DNA of 64,000 nucleotides, taken from NCBI RefSeq assembly GCF_000807925.1, contig NZ_JRVC01000020.1:1-64000 (forward strand). The letters are read 5' to 3'. The number at the start of each line of letters is the position of its first letter. Positions within the stretch are counted from its first letter, which is position 1. Source of the stretch: Novosphingobium subterraneum. GTDB lineage: Bacteria > Pseudomonadota > Alphaproteobacteria > Sphingomonadales > Sphingomonadaceae. Positions 43,326 to 51,443 of the stretch are shown one piece after another. The notes beneath the pieces were generated by a model, which saw only the letters and a list, made by a program, of their open reading frames with translations, searched no databases and was not told the origin of the DNA. Position numbers and translations under genes: made by a program.

Positions 43326-44348
43326 ATGACCGTCAATCGCCGCTTCCTGCTGGCTCGCCGCCCTGTCGGCACGCCGGTGCCAGAGGACTTTTCCCTTGTC
43401 GAACAAGCCGTTCCCTCCGCGCCCGAAGGCGGCTTCGTGGTGCGCAACTGCTATGCCTCGCTCGACCCCGCACAGCGCGGGTGGATGGACGATGCGCCCA
43501 GCTACATGCCGCCGATCCCGCTGGGCGATCCGGTCAGGGCGACGACGGTGGGCGTTGTCGCCGCCTCGAACTCCCCCGACTTCGCCGTCGGAGACTGGGT
43601 TCTGGGCATGAATGGCCTGGAAGACTATTCGGTCAACGGCGCAGGCGGATTCACCAGGAAGGTTGATGTCGCCCAGGTCGATTCGCCATCGCGGTTCCTG
43701 TCGGCAATGGGCGCAGTCGGCCTCACCGCTTATTTCGGCCTGATCGACGTCGCAAAGCCAAAGCCGGGCGAAACGCTGCTGGTTTCGGGCGCCGCAGGGG
43801 CGGTAGGCTCTGCCGTCGGCCAGATCGGCAAGATTCTCGGCTGCCGGGTGATCGGCATTGCCGGGGGTGCCGAAAAGTGCCGCCGCCTGATCGAGGACTA
43901 CGGCTTCGACGTCGCCATCGACTACAAGAACAAGTCGGTCGAACAGCTCGCCGCCGAAATCGGCGCCGCCGCGCCGAACGGGGCTGACGTGGTGTTCGAG
44001 AACGTCGGCGGCGACGTGTTCGATGCCGAACTGCTCAACCTTGCCAAGCATGCCCGCATCGTGCTGTGCGGGTTGATCAGCGAATACAATTCGCCCGCCA
44101 AGGTCGGCGCGCGCAACCTCTGGTCGATCCTCACCAACCAGGCCACGCTCTATGGCTACCTCATCATGGACTACGCCCCGCGCTTTGCCGAAGGCGGCGC
44201 GGTCATGGCGCAGTGGATGGCCGAAGGGCGCCTGCGCATCGACGAGGACGTGCAGGTGGGCCTCGAAAACGCCTACGATGCCTTCATGCGCCTGTTCACG
44301 GGCGCCAATACCGGCAAGCTGGTGCTGAAGATCGCCGATGGCCTCTGA
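43326..44348 (+). CDS. NADP-dependent medium-chain oxidoreductase (zinc-free, PTGR/CurA-like)
   Basis: Protein of 340 residues, closest in its N-terminus to the 29727 paralogue (shared ARRPVG-x-PVPEDFSLVE). The cofactor motif is LVSGAAGAVGSAVGQIGKILG, followed by VFENVGGDVFDAELLNL. GGGAGAG precedes the ATG. It overlaps the next SDR gene by 11 bases. It likely reduces an enone in the same pathway family. Confidence 0.88.
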   Translation: MTVNRRFLLARRPVGTPVPEDFSLVEQAVPSAPEGGFVVRNCYASLDPAQRGWMDDAPSYMPPIPLGDPVRATTVGVVAASNSPDFAVGDWVLGMNGLEDYSVNGAGGFTRKVDVAQVDSPSRFLSAMGAVGLTAYFGLIDVAKPKPGETLLVSGAAGAVGSAVGQIGKILGCRVIGIAGGAEKCRRLIEDYGFDVAIDYKNKSVEQLAAEIGAAAPNGADVVFENVGGDVFDAELLNLAKHARIVLCGLISEYNSPAKVGARNLWSILTNQATLYGYLIMDYAPRFAEGGAVMAQWMAEGRLRIDEDVQVGLENAYDAFMRLFTGANTGKLVLKIADGL

Positions 44349-45054
44349 TCGCCTCAAGAACCGCAAGGCCATCGTCACCGGCGCAGCCTCGGGCATTGGC
44401 GCGGCCACCGCCGCGCGCCTGCGCGCCGACGGGGCGCAAGTCTTCACTGCAGACGTGCAGGGCGATGTCGATTTCTCAGGCGATCTCACCGCCCCCGATG
44501 CCAATGCCCGCCTGATCGAACAGGCCGTGGCGGCGATGGGCGGGCTCGATACGCTTGTCCCCTGCGCCGGGATCAGCGCGTTTCACCCCCTCGAAGGCCA
44601 TGACGACGCCTATTTCCTGCGCGTTCTGGAGGTTAACCTCGTCGCCGTCTTCCGCCTCGTGCGCGATGCCACGCCGCACCTCAAGGCCGCTGGCAACGGC
44701 CGCATCGTCACCATCGGCTCCACCACGTCGAGCCACGGCGACGAGGGCCTCAGCGCCTATTCCGCCTCGAAGCACGCGGTGCTCGGCTTCACCAAGTCGG
44801 TCGCGGCGGAACTCGGGCCGTTCGGGGTGACGGTGAACTGCGTCCAGCCCGGCGCCATCGCCACCCCGATGACCGCGCCGGCCTTTACCCAGATGCCCGA
44901 ATTCCGCACCTTCTGGGAGAACAAGGCCCCCTTGCGCCGCCTCGGCCAGCCCGAAGACATCGCCGACGTCATCGCCTTCCTGTGCAGCGACGATGCCCGC
45001 TTCATGTCCGGCCATGGCGTGTGGGTCGATGGCGGGGCCATGGTGCGGCACTAA
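44338..45054 (+). CDS. SDR family oxidoreductase
   Basis: Classical SDR of 238 residues with TGAASGIG near residue 14, catalytic YSASK near 140, and the C-terminal HGVWVDGGAMVRH. The usual NNAG is changed to LVPCAGIS, so the Asn of the tetrad region differs from its neighbours. The 11-base overlap with the MDR indicates co-translation. Confidence 0.87.
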   Translation: MASDRLKNRKAIVTGAASGIGAATAARLRADGAQVFTADVQGDVDFSGDLTAPDANARLIEQAVAAMGGLDTLVPCAGISAFHPLEGHDDAYFLRVLEVNLVAVFRLVRDATPHLKAAGNGRIVTIGSTTSSHGDEGLSAYSASKHAVLGFTKSVAAELGPFGVTVNCVQPGAIATPMTAPAFTQMPEFRTFWENKAPLRRLGQPEDIADVIAFLCSDDARFMSGHGVWVDGGAMVRH

Positions 45055-45121
45055 AACCCGTTCAGGCCGTTCTTTTTCCAAAGCCGGTCAAGGGCTTGGG
45101 CTAGGGGCAGGAACGCAGTTG

Positions 45122-46033
45122 ATGAAGGTCGCGGCATTCGATGAAAGCAGCGCGCGGGCCGATCCGCCGGCGGCCATGCGCATGGATTACTGGAAGCCCT
45201 CCCCCCGGCTCGAAGGGCTGGTCAGCGGCTACCATCTTTACGCCGTCGCGCCGCCGCAAGGGCAGGTCCACAGCGATGTGTTCCAGCCGGCCTGGTTCAA
45301 CTTGCGCATTCTGCTTGATCCCCAGACCCGCTGGCATGTGCGTTGCGGTGAGGGCGAAGCCGTGCGCGTGCCCGATGTCGCGCTGTTCGGCCCTTCGTCC
45401 ACGGCCTGCTGGTCGCAAAGCGATGCCGGCACCGTCATCGGCGCAGGGATCACCCCGCTGGGGTGGGCGCGCCTCGGCAGCCGCTCCGCTGCCAAGATCG
45501 CCGATCGCGTCGTCCCTGCGCGCGACGTGCTGGGCGAAGATGTCGAAGCTTTGGCCCGGCACCTGCGCAGCGCGGCGCCCGGCGCTGTCCCCGCAATCTT
45601 CGATGCCTGGCTGATCGACCGGATGGGCACGCCTCACCGCGACGAGGACACCATTGCCCGGATCTTCTCGGCCCTGCTCGATCCCAATCTGCGCACGGTC
45701 GGCCAGCTCTCGCACAGTCTCGGCATTGCCTTGCGCCAGCTGGAGCGCCTTTGCCTGCGCTCGTTCGGTTTTGCGCCCAAGCTGCTGCTGCGCCGCGCCC
45801 GCTTCCTGCGCTCGCTCCATGCGCTGATCCGGGGCGGGCCGGGCCGACGCGCGCTCGCCATCGACGCCGGCTACACCGATTACTCGCACTTCATCCGCGA
45901 GGCGCACGAGTTCCTCGGCATGAAGCCCACGCAGTTCCTTGAAGCCTGCGGACCGATGTTCACCCGTTCGCTCCAGTTGCGCCAGGCCGTGCTCGGCGCA
46001 CCGGCCCAGGCGCTCACCCGCCCGGCCGATTAG
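45122..46033 (+). CDS. AraC-family transcriptional regulator
   Basis: Protein of 303 residues with a C-terminal double helix-turn-helix: TVGQLSHSLGIALRQLERLC, then ALAIDAGYTDYSHFIREAHE and GMKPTQFLE. The N-terminal 190 residues form the effector region, carrying ALFGPSSTACWSQ and VIGAGITPLGWARL. It is 67 bases after the SDR on the same strand and its stop overlaps the converging Rieske gene stop by four bases. It probably controls the MDR/SDR/Rieske genes here. Confidence 0.85.
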   Translation: MKVAAFDESSARADPPAAMRMDYWKPSPRLEGLVSGYHLYAVAPPQGQVHSDVFQPAWFNLRILLDPQTRWHVRCGEGEAVRVPDVALFGPSSTACWSQSDAGTVIGAGITPLGWARLGSRSAAKIADRVVPARDVLGEDVEALARHLRSAAPGAVPAIFDAWLIDRMGTPHRDEDTIARIFSALLDPNLRTVGQLSHSLGIALRQLERLCLRSFGFAPKLLLRRARFLRSLHALIRGGPGRRALAIDAGYTDYSHFIREAHEFLGMKPTQFLEACGPMFTRSLQLRQAVLGAPAQALTRPAD

Positions 46034-47214
46034 GCCTTCATCACCGGCATCGGCGTGCTGCCGCTTTCGTCGAGGTAATAGGCGATCCACTTGTGGAAGA
46101 ACTGGTTGCCCGGCTCGTTCCGGCCGAAGGTCTGGTGCGTCATCGCGCCGGATTCCAGCCCGTTCTGCACTTTCAGGCCAAGGAAGTAGTCCTCCTCCTC
46201 CACCACATCGAAGAAGAAGTCGCACATCCGGTCCAGCGCGGCGAGGCCTTCCTCGGTCTCGGGCTTCACCGGGAAGATGTAGTTCATCACGGTGGTGTTC
46301 TGGTTTGCCTTCGGCCCGGGGAACAGCTGCGCCAGCTGGCCCATCTCGGGCGCCAGAAAGAAGCTCATGTTCGGAAAGAGCATGCGGATGAAATCATAGC
46401 CGTTGTTCTCCTGTCGCCCCCACTCCTCGCGCGGCAGGTCGGCCAGGCGGGTGATCGAGTTCTGCGGGAAGCCCAGCCGGATATGCGGCCCGAAGCCCTC
46501 GTAGTGGGCGCGGTTCGAAGGGCTGCGCGTGGCCACCGTGTTGGTGTGCGCGGCCTGGAAGTGATAGCCTTCGAGGTAGCCGTCATAGGCGACCTTCCAG
46601 TTGGCCCCCTTCATCGTGCGCGCCTTGTGGAAGTACCAGGTCTCGAGGCGCAGCGCGGCGAAGTCCTCATACATCCCGCCCATCCATTCGATGGCGTTGA
46701 TCGGCAAGTCAGGTGTCAGGATCACGAAGATCAGACCCGCCGCCTCGTCACAGGGCAGCTCGGTCATGTTGAGGGTGGAGCGATCCACCTCCCCGAAGGT
46801 GCTCGCCTCGGCAATGCCGATCAGCTTGCCCTCGTTGGAATAGGTCCAGCCGTGGTACTGGCAGGCAAAGGCCTTGCAATTGCCCTTGCCCTCTTTGGCC
46901 AGATGCATCGCGCGATGCTTGCACACGTTGAGGAACGCGCGCGCCTTGCCATCCTTTCCGCGGGTGATCAGCACCGGCAGGCCCATCACTTCCATCGCCT
47001 TGTAATCGTTCACCTGCGGCAGCTCGATGGTCAGCGCCAGCATCAGCGGCAACCGCTTGAATATCCGCGCGATCTCCGCCTCGAAGCGCTCCTCGCTGAG
47101 GTAGTCCGCCACGGGCACCCGCATCGTGCCGCTTGCCATGTCGGTCGTCCTGGTCTCGACGAAATGGAGCATCCGCTCGGCGGCGCGGGCATACTTGTCG
47201 TAAAGTTCGGTCAT
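46030..47214 (-). CDS. Rieske non-haem iron oxygenase, alpha subunit
   Basis: Protein of 394 residues. The Rieske cluster motif is NVCKHRAMHL and CQYHGWTYS (about residues 97-126). The mononuclear iron site is NWKVAYDGYLEGYHFQAAH (about 205-223), giving two His ligands. The position usually held by the bridging Asp (three before the first His) is Glu. No beta-subunit gene is adjacent, so a homotrimeric single-component oxygenase is likely. It needs an external ferredoxin and reductase. Substrate unknown. Confidence 0.9.
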   Translation of the reverse strand: MTELYDKYARAAERMLHFVETRTTDMASGTMRVPVADYLSEERFEAEIARIFKRLPLMLALTIELPQVNDYKAMEVMGLPVLITRGKDGKARAFLNVCKHRAMHLAKEGKGNCKAFACQYHGWTYSNEGKLIGIAEASTFGEVDRSTLNMTELPCDEAAGLIFVILTPDLPINAIEWMGGMYEDFAALRLETWYFHKARTMKGANWKVAYDGYLEGYHFQAAHTNTVATRSPSNRAHYEGFGPHIRLGFPQNSITRLADLPREEWGRQENNGYDFIRMLFPNMSFFLAPEMGQLAQLFPGPKANQNTTVMNYIFPVKPETEEGLAALDRMCDFFFDVVEEEDYFLGLKVQNGLESGAMTHQTFGRNEPGNQFFHKWIAYYLDESGSTPMPVMKA

Positions 47215-47252
47215 GTGGGTCAGCCTTTCAATTCAGATCCTTGTCGTAGCTT

Positions 47253-47376
47253 ATGCCCACCCCCGCCCCCTCCCGCCTGCGGGAGGGGAGTTGCAGCGCC
47301 GCTCTTCGCCCTCCCGCAGGCGGGAGGGCCGCGAGACTTGGAGAGCGCAGCGAACCTAGTCGCAGCGGGTGGGCAT
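47253..47376. repeat. Nested inverted-repeat (REP/MITE-like) element
   Basis: Outer arms ATGCCCACCC (47253) and GCGGGTGGGCAT (47365-47376) enclose two palindromes, CCCCTCCCGC-CT-GCGGGAGGGG (47267-47288) and CCCTCCCGC-AG-GCGGGAGGG (47309-47328). The 124-base element lies between two Rieske oxygenase genes and has no coding content. It looks like a non-autonomous repeat unit. Confidence 0.65.
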
Positions 47377-47382
47377 CCAGCG

Positions 47383-48792
47383 TCAAGCGTTCAGATAGGA
47401 ATCCAGCGTCTGGTGGATGTGGCGGATGCGCACTTCCTGATAATCGGCGAGTTCGACGCGCCCGTTCTTCGAAGCCTTCAGCCCCTCGTGGCACAGCGCC
47501 ATGTTCTCGCTGTCCTGATCGAGCACCGCGCCCAGCACGCCAAGCTCGGGCGCGTCGGCCCAGATCTGGTCATCGCCGAGCAAGTGCATCGGCACGCCTG
47601 CAGGTCTAGGCTGTCCCTCCGGAACCCGGGCGATCACGCGCACTTCCATCAGGCACTTGTCCTGGTCGGGCCAGGGCCGCCAGCGATAGACGATGTTGGG
47701 CATGAACCCGCCCCACGGCGCAAAGTTGGGGAACACGTTGTAGACCAGCGCATCAAGCAGTTCGCTTTCGGAAACGCCCGAATAGTCTCCGCCGAACTGC
47801 TTTTCCGAAACCTCGCGCATCTTCGCGCCCAGCGCGGCGCGGGCGCTCCGCCCTTCCGGCACCGTGATCGCATAGTTGTCCTTGTCCGCATCGTAGTTGT
47901 CGGCGCTGCGGCCGTTGTACTTGCGGAATTCGTCGATAATGCGCTGCTGTGGCCAGTGTTCGGCCCTGGCCTGCGCCTCGATATGCGGGCTGACCACGCC
48001 GAACGGGGTGTAGTTCACGTTCACGTGTCGGCCCAGCACATGATAGGCAGCATTGGCATCGCCGGTGAACGGCATCAGCTGCGGGTGGGTGACATAGGCG
48101 TGGTAGCTTTCCATGAAAGCCTCCATCGCGATCTTCCAGTTGGCCGGGATGACCTTGGCCACCCATGCCACCGTCACGCACTCTTCATGGCGCCAGCGCT
48201 TGAAGAATTCGGGAAGCGGATCGAGATATTCCTCGATCGTCGGCCCTTCGGCATTTTCGCGGATGAAGATATAGCCGCCCCATTGCGCCACATGGCCTTC
48301 GGGCAGTTGCATCTTCCGGTCCGTCAGGTGGGCAAAGTCCCAGCGGCAGGGAATGTTGCGTAAAGACCCGTCCGGGTTCCACGAAAAGCCGTGGAACGGG
48401 CAGAGGAACTGTTCGGCGCTGCCGCTGTCGGTCTTGAGCTTGCGGCCGCGATGCAGGCAGACGTTGTGAAACGCCTTCACGCTGCCATCCTCCTGCCGCA
48501 CGATCAGCCAGGACCGGCCCGCATTGTCATAGGTCACATAGTCGCCCGGCTCGGGCAGGTCCTCCTCGCGCGCGGCGAACTGCCACACCGCAGGCCACAT
48601 CTTCTCGCACTCGGCGCGGAAGAATTCGGGGCTGTAATACCGCGCCGCATCGATCGGCTCGGAACCGAGATACTGCGAACGGTCTTCGCCCATGAAAGCG
48701 GGGGGCTGCACCTCGTCGGCAGCCAGAATGTCCTGCCAGCTGGTGCCGGGGCATCGGGCCTGTTCGAACGCGCCGGGATCGCGGTCTGCCAT
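47383..48792 (-). CDS. Rieske non-haem iron oxygenase, alpha subunit
   Basis: Protein of 469 residues. The Rieske motif is NVCLHRGRKL and CPFHGFSWNPDG (about 115-140). The iron site is NWKIAMEAFMESYHAYVTH (about 219-237). Glu replaces the usual bridging Asp. ATG at 48792 has AGAGGA five bases upstream; an in-frame ATG at 48807 is less likely. It is close in layout to the truncated oxygenase at 62612. It is separated from the next Rieske gene by a REP-like element, so the two may be transcribed unequally. Confidence 0.9.
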   Translation of the reverse strand: MADRDPGAFEQARCPGTSWQDILAADEVQPPAFMGEDRSQYLGSEPIDAARYYSPEFFRAECEKMWPAVWQFAAREEDLPEPGDYVTYDNAGRSWLIVRQEDGSVKAFHNVCLHRGRKLKTDSGSAEQFLCPFHGFSWNPDGSLRNIPCRWDFAHLTDRKMQLPEGHVAQWGGYIFIRENAEGPTIEEYLDPLPEFFKRWRHEECVTVAWVAKVIPANWKIAMEAFMESYHAYVTHPQLMPFTGDANAAYHVLGRHVNVNYTPFGVVSPHIEAQARAEHWPQQRIIDEFRKYNGRSADNYDADKDNYAITVPEGRSARAALGAKMREVSEKQFGGDYSGVSESELLDALVYNVFPNFAPWGGFMPNIVYRWRPWPDQDKCLMEVRVIARVPEGQPRPAGVPMHLLGDDQIWADAPELGVLGAVLDQDSENMALCHEGLKASKNGRVELADYQEVRIRHIHQTLDSYLNA

Positions 48793-49005
48793 GTCTTTCC
48801 TCTCCATCCTGGTGATGGCGGGAAAATGTCATGCCAGAGGCCCCCGTCGTTTGACCAAGGTCAAGAATCCCCGCCAAGCCCCCCTGTGACTTAGGCTAGG
48901 CCGCCTGGAATATCCGGGGTGACGACCGCTGTCATGACGCGCTGACGGGGCAGTGAAGGGCTGGAATGGGGTGGAAAAGGGTTGATTTCGGACTAGCATA
49001 CGCGA

Positions 49006-49461
49006 ATGGATCAAGCACTCGGGTCATGGCGGCAGGACGGGCGGGTTAGCCTTTGGCGTTACCGGAAAGCCCGCAGGATGTATGACGATTGGCACTTCAC
49101 AGCAGATGCAATGGGCTGTGCCAGCCTGATCGAGTTGTGTTCTATTCTTTCCAGTGCGACAGAACCCGCTCATCGGACTATCTCGGTGACGGATCCCCGA
49201 GTGGTTGGGGCAGATAACATTTTCGGCGGTCACGACCTTCGCCTTGAAGTCCCCGCAAAACTCCGCCTTGGCAATGACCTAGAAGGAACCGGGTCGATCG
49301 GCCTTTCAGCCGAGATTTTTGCAATGCCCCTCAGACCGGAAGATATCTCCAATCTCTCGGAAGCTGTGAGAGATGTATCAGCCAATCGCGCTGACTTTGG
49401 AGTGAGCTTCGGCGCGAGCGACACTATCTTCAGGTTTTGGTGGTGGCCGAAAAACCGCTAG
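49006..49461 (+). CDS. Hypothetical protein, lower GC than neighbours
   Basis: Protein of 151 residues that I do not recognise. The middle reads as alternating strands (HRTISVTDPRVVGADNIFGG, HDLRLEVPAKLRLGN), and the C-terminal part ends FRFWWWPKNR. Codon use is visibly more AT-rich than the surrounding genes, and no Shine-Dalgarno sequence is clear. It stands alone between the Rieske and xylan loci. Horizontal acquisition or a fast-evolving orphan is possible. Confidence 0.55.
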   Translation: MDQALGSWRQDGRVSLWRYRKARRMYDDWHFTADAMGCASLIELCSILSSATEPAHRTISVTDPRVVGADNIFGGHDLRLEVPAKLRLGNDLEGTGSIGLSAEIFAMPLRPEDISNLSEAVRDVSANRADFGVSFGASDTIFRFWWWPKNR

Positions 49462-49790
49462 GGCTGAACGTCCGCAATGGCGTCGTGTCCTGACAGTCCG
49501 CTTTTGGTCGCAAATGCCCAAAAGCCGCCAGTCTGCACCAACGGCCAGTCCGCCAGCCTTCCCCTCCAATCAGCAGGAATGGGGCTCGGATGCAAAAATT
49601 GCCGTGATAACTGCTCAAGGCCCGTCACACCGGGCCTTACTGTTCAGCCTGCCCCGGGGCCCCGCTGCCCCTTCCCGCACCCCCAAGCAAACAAAAATCG
49701 GCCCGGAAAGCGCATTGCCTTCCGGGCCGTTCAGGTATTGCAGCAGCCTCAGGAGGGAGGAAAGAGACCGCCGCAGGGCACTTCTTCAGA
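49462..49790. other. Intergenic stretch before the GH51 gene end
   Basis: These 329 bases hold no supported gene. The only clear feature is the GH51 terminator at 49692-49729. The short overlapping frames are low-complexity GC-rich sequence. Confidence 0.5.
49692..49729 (-). terminator. Terminator of the porter-GH51 operon
   Basis: Perfect stem CGGCCCGGAA / TTCCGGGCCG with an 11-base loop, followed on the minus strand by ATTTTTG. It lies 62 bases past the arabinofuranosidase stop. Confidence 0.85.
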
Positions 49791-51377
49791 TCACTTCGAA
49801 ACCTTCACCACGGTCACCGAGCGCGGCGGCAAGGTGATCGTCACGCCACCGCCCGCTGCCTTGCCGCTGATCGCCTTTGGCGCGACGACCGATGGCGCGG
49901 CGAAGGTGTTGACGCTGTCCACCTTCGGCGCGGTCAGCACTTCGCCGCTGGCGCTGCGGAAGCCGGGGATCATCACGCTCGTGCCCGCATCGGGATCGAC
50001 GTTGACGAGCGAGACCCACACCTGCCCGCCCTTGTCCTTTGCCGCCATGGCATCGACGCGCGGCAGCTTGCGATCGCCCACCGTGTATTCACCCGCTGCA
50101 AACTTCACCGGCGCGAACTGCGCGTCCTGGAACGGCACGTACATCTTGAACACGTGATAGGTCGGCGTCAGCACCATCTTGCTGCCGTCGGTCAGGATCA
50201 TCGCCTGCAACACGTTGATCATCTGTGCGATGTTGGCGATCTTCACCCGGTCAGCATGGCGCGCAAAGATGTTGAGGTTGAGCGCCGCGATCACGCCATC
50301 GCGCATCGAGTTCTGCTGCTGCAGGAAGCCAGGATTGCTGCCCGGGGTCGGTGCAAGCCACGCGCCCCACTCGTCCACCGCAATAAGCAGCTTCTTGGCT
50401 GGATCGTACTTGTCCATGATCGCCTTCTGCTTCTTGAGCAGGGTGTCCATGGTCAGCGTATCGGCAATCATCAGGGCGTATTCATCGTTGCCGAAGCCGG
50501 TTGCCGGACGCACCGGCGGCCAGCCACCGCCGACGGTGTACTTGTGCAGCGAGACGCCTTCGATATCCCAGGAATAGACGTGCGTGCTCCACGCCTTCAT
50601 CACTTCCTCGGTATAGTCGAGCTTGTCGCTGTCCCAGCCCACGGCAATGCGCTTCATCCGTGCTGCGCCTTCACGCTGCGCCGGATTGAAATTGCGCGTG
50701 AAGTTGGCGAAGCGCTTCATCTCCTCGACATAGTGGTCGGCCGACATCGCGCCGCCGCAACCCCAGTTCTCGTTGCCGAGACCAAGGATCGGCACCTTCC
50801 ACGGCGCGGGATGCCCATTCGCGGCCCGCTCCTTGGCCAGCGTCGTGTCCTTCTCGGCGGTCATGTATTCGATCCAGGCCGAAGCTTCCGCCGCCGTGCC
50901 CGACCCGATGTTCACCGAGATATAGGCCTCCGACCCGATCTGCTCGGCAAAGTCCATGAACTCGTGGGTGCCGAAGGCATTGGATTCCGGCACGCCTCCC
51001 CAGTTGGTGTTGATCTGCACCCGGCGCTTGTCCGCCGGGCCGATGCCGTCGCGCCAATGATATTCATCGGCAAAGCACCCGCCCGGCCAGCGGACGTTGG
51101 GCACCTTGAGCGCCTTGAGGGCAGTGACCACATCAGTGCGGATGCCGCGCACGTTCGGGATGGGCGAATCCTTGCCGACCCACACGCCGCCGTAGATCCC
51201 GGTGCCAAGGTGCTCTGCAAACTGGCCAAAGATATGCTTGTCGATCACCGGGCCGGTCGTGGCGGTATCAATCGCAACTTCGACCGCAGCGTCCTTTGCC
51301 AAGGCAGGCATGCTCAACCCAGCTGCAAAGGTCGCCGCCAGCAGCACTGTCCGAAATTTCTTGGCAATCGGCTTCAT
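49791..51377 (-). CDS. abfA: Alpha-L-arabinofuranosidase, GH51
   Basis: Secreted or periplasmic glycosidase of 528 residues with a signal peptide (GLSMPALA, about residue 27). GH51 hallmarks are visible: FGQFAEHLG near the start, VRWPGGCFADEYHWRDG, acid/base Glu in LGLGNENWGCGG (about 205), and nucleophile Glu in IAVDEWGAW (about 325). It removes arabinose side chains from arabinoxylan or arabinan oligosaccharides. It follows the sugar porter by 66 bases with a GC hairpin in between. Confidence 0.92.
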   Translation of the reverse strand: MKPIAKKFRTVLLAATFAAGLSMPALAKDAAVEVAIDTATTGPVIDKHIFGQFAEHLGTGIYGGVWVGKDSPIPNVRGIRTDVVTALKALKVPNVRWPGGCFADEYHWRDGIGPADKRRVQINTNWGGVPESNAFGTHEFMDFAEQIGSEAYISVNIGSGTAAEASAWIEYMTAEKDTTLAKERAANGHPAPWKVPILGLGNENWGCGGAMSADHYVEEMKRFANFTRNFNPAQREGAARMKRIAVGWDSDKLDYTEEVMKAWSTHVYSWDIEGVSLHKYTVGGGWPPVRPATGFGNDEYALMIADTLTMDTLLKKQKAIMDKYDPAKKLLIAVDEWGAWLAPTPGSNPGFLQQQNSMRDGVIAALNLNIFARHADRVKIANIAQMINVLQAMILTDGSKMVLTPTYHVFKMYVPFQDAQFAPVKFAAGEYTVGDRKLPRVDAMAAKDKGGQVWVSLVNVDPDAGTSVMIPGFRSASGEVLTAPKVDSVNTFAAPSVVAPKAISGKAAGGGVTITLPPRSVTVVKVSK

Positions 51378-51407
51378 CGAATTCGCTCTCCTTTGCGCCG
51401 GGGGCCG

Positions 51408-51430
51408 TTCATGCCCCCGGTCGTATTCTT
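51408..51430 (-). other. GC hairpin between porter and GH51 genes
   Basis: CCGGGGGC / GCCCCCGG with a seven-base loop and no T-run. It is probably an intercistronic stem affecting mRNA stability rather than a terminator. Confidence 0.5.
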
Positions 51431-51443
51431 CACCTGCGGCGGA

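Noticed and set aside
47253..47376. CRISPR array
   Set aside because: Repeats are palindromes of unequal type with no regular spacers; no cas genes are present.
46093..48363. 756-codon plus-strand frame opposite the two Rieske genes
   Set aside because: It crosses a REP-like element and has no motif; it is an antisense shadow of clear Rieske genes.
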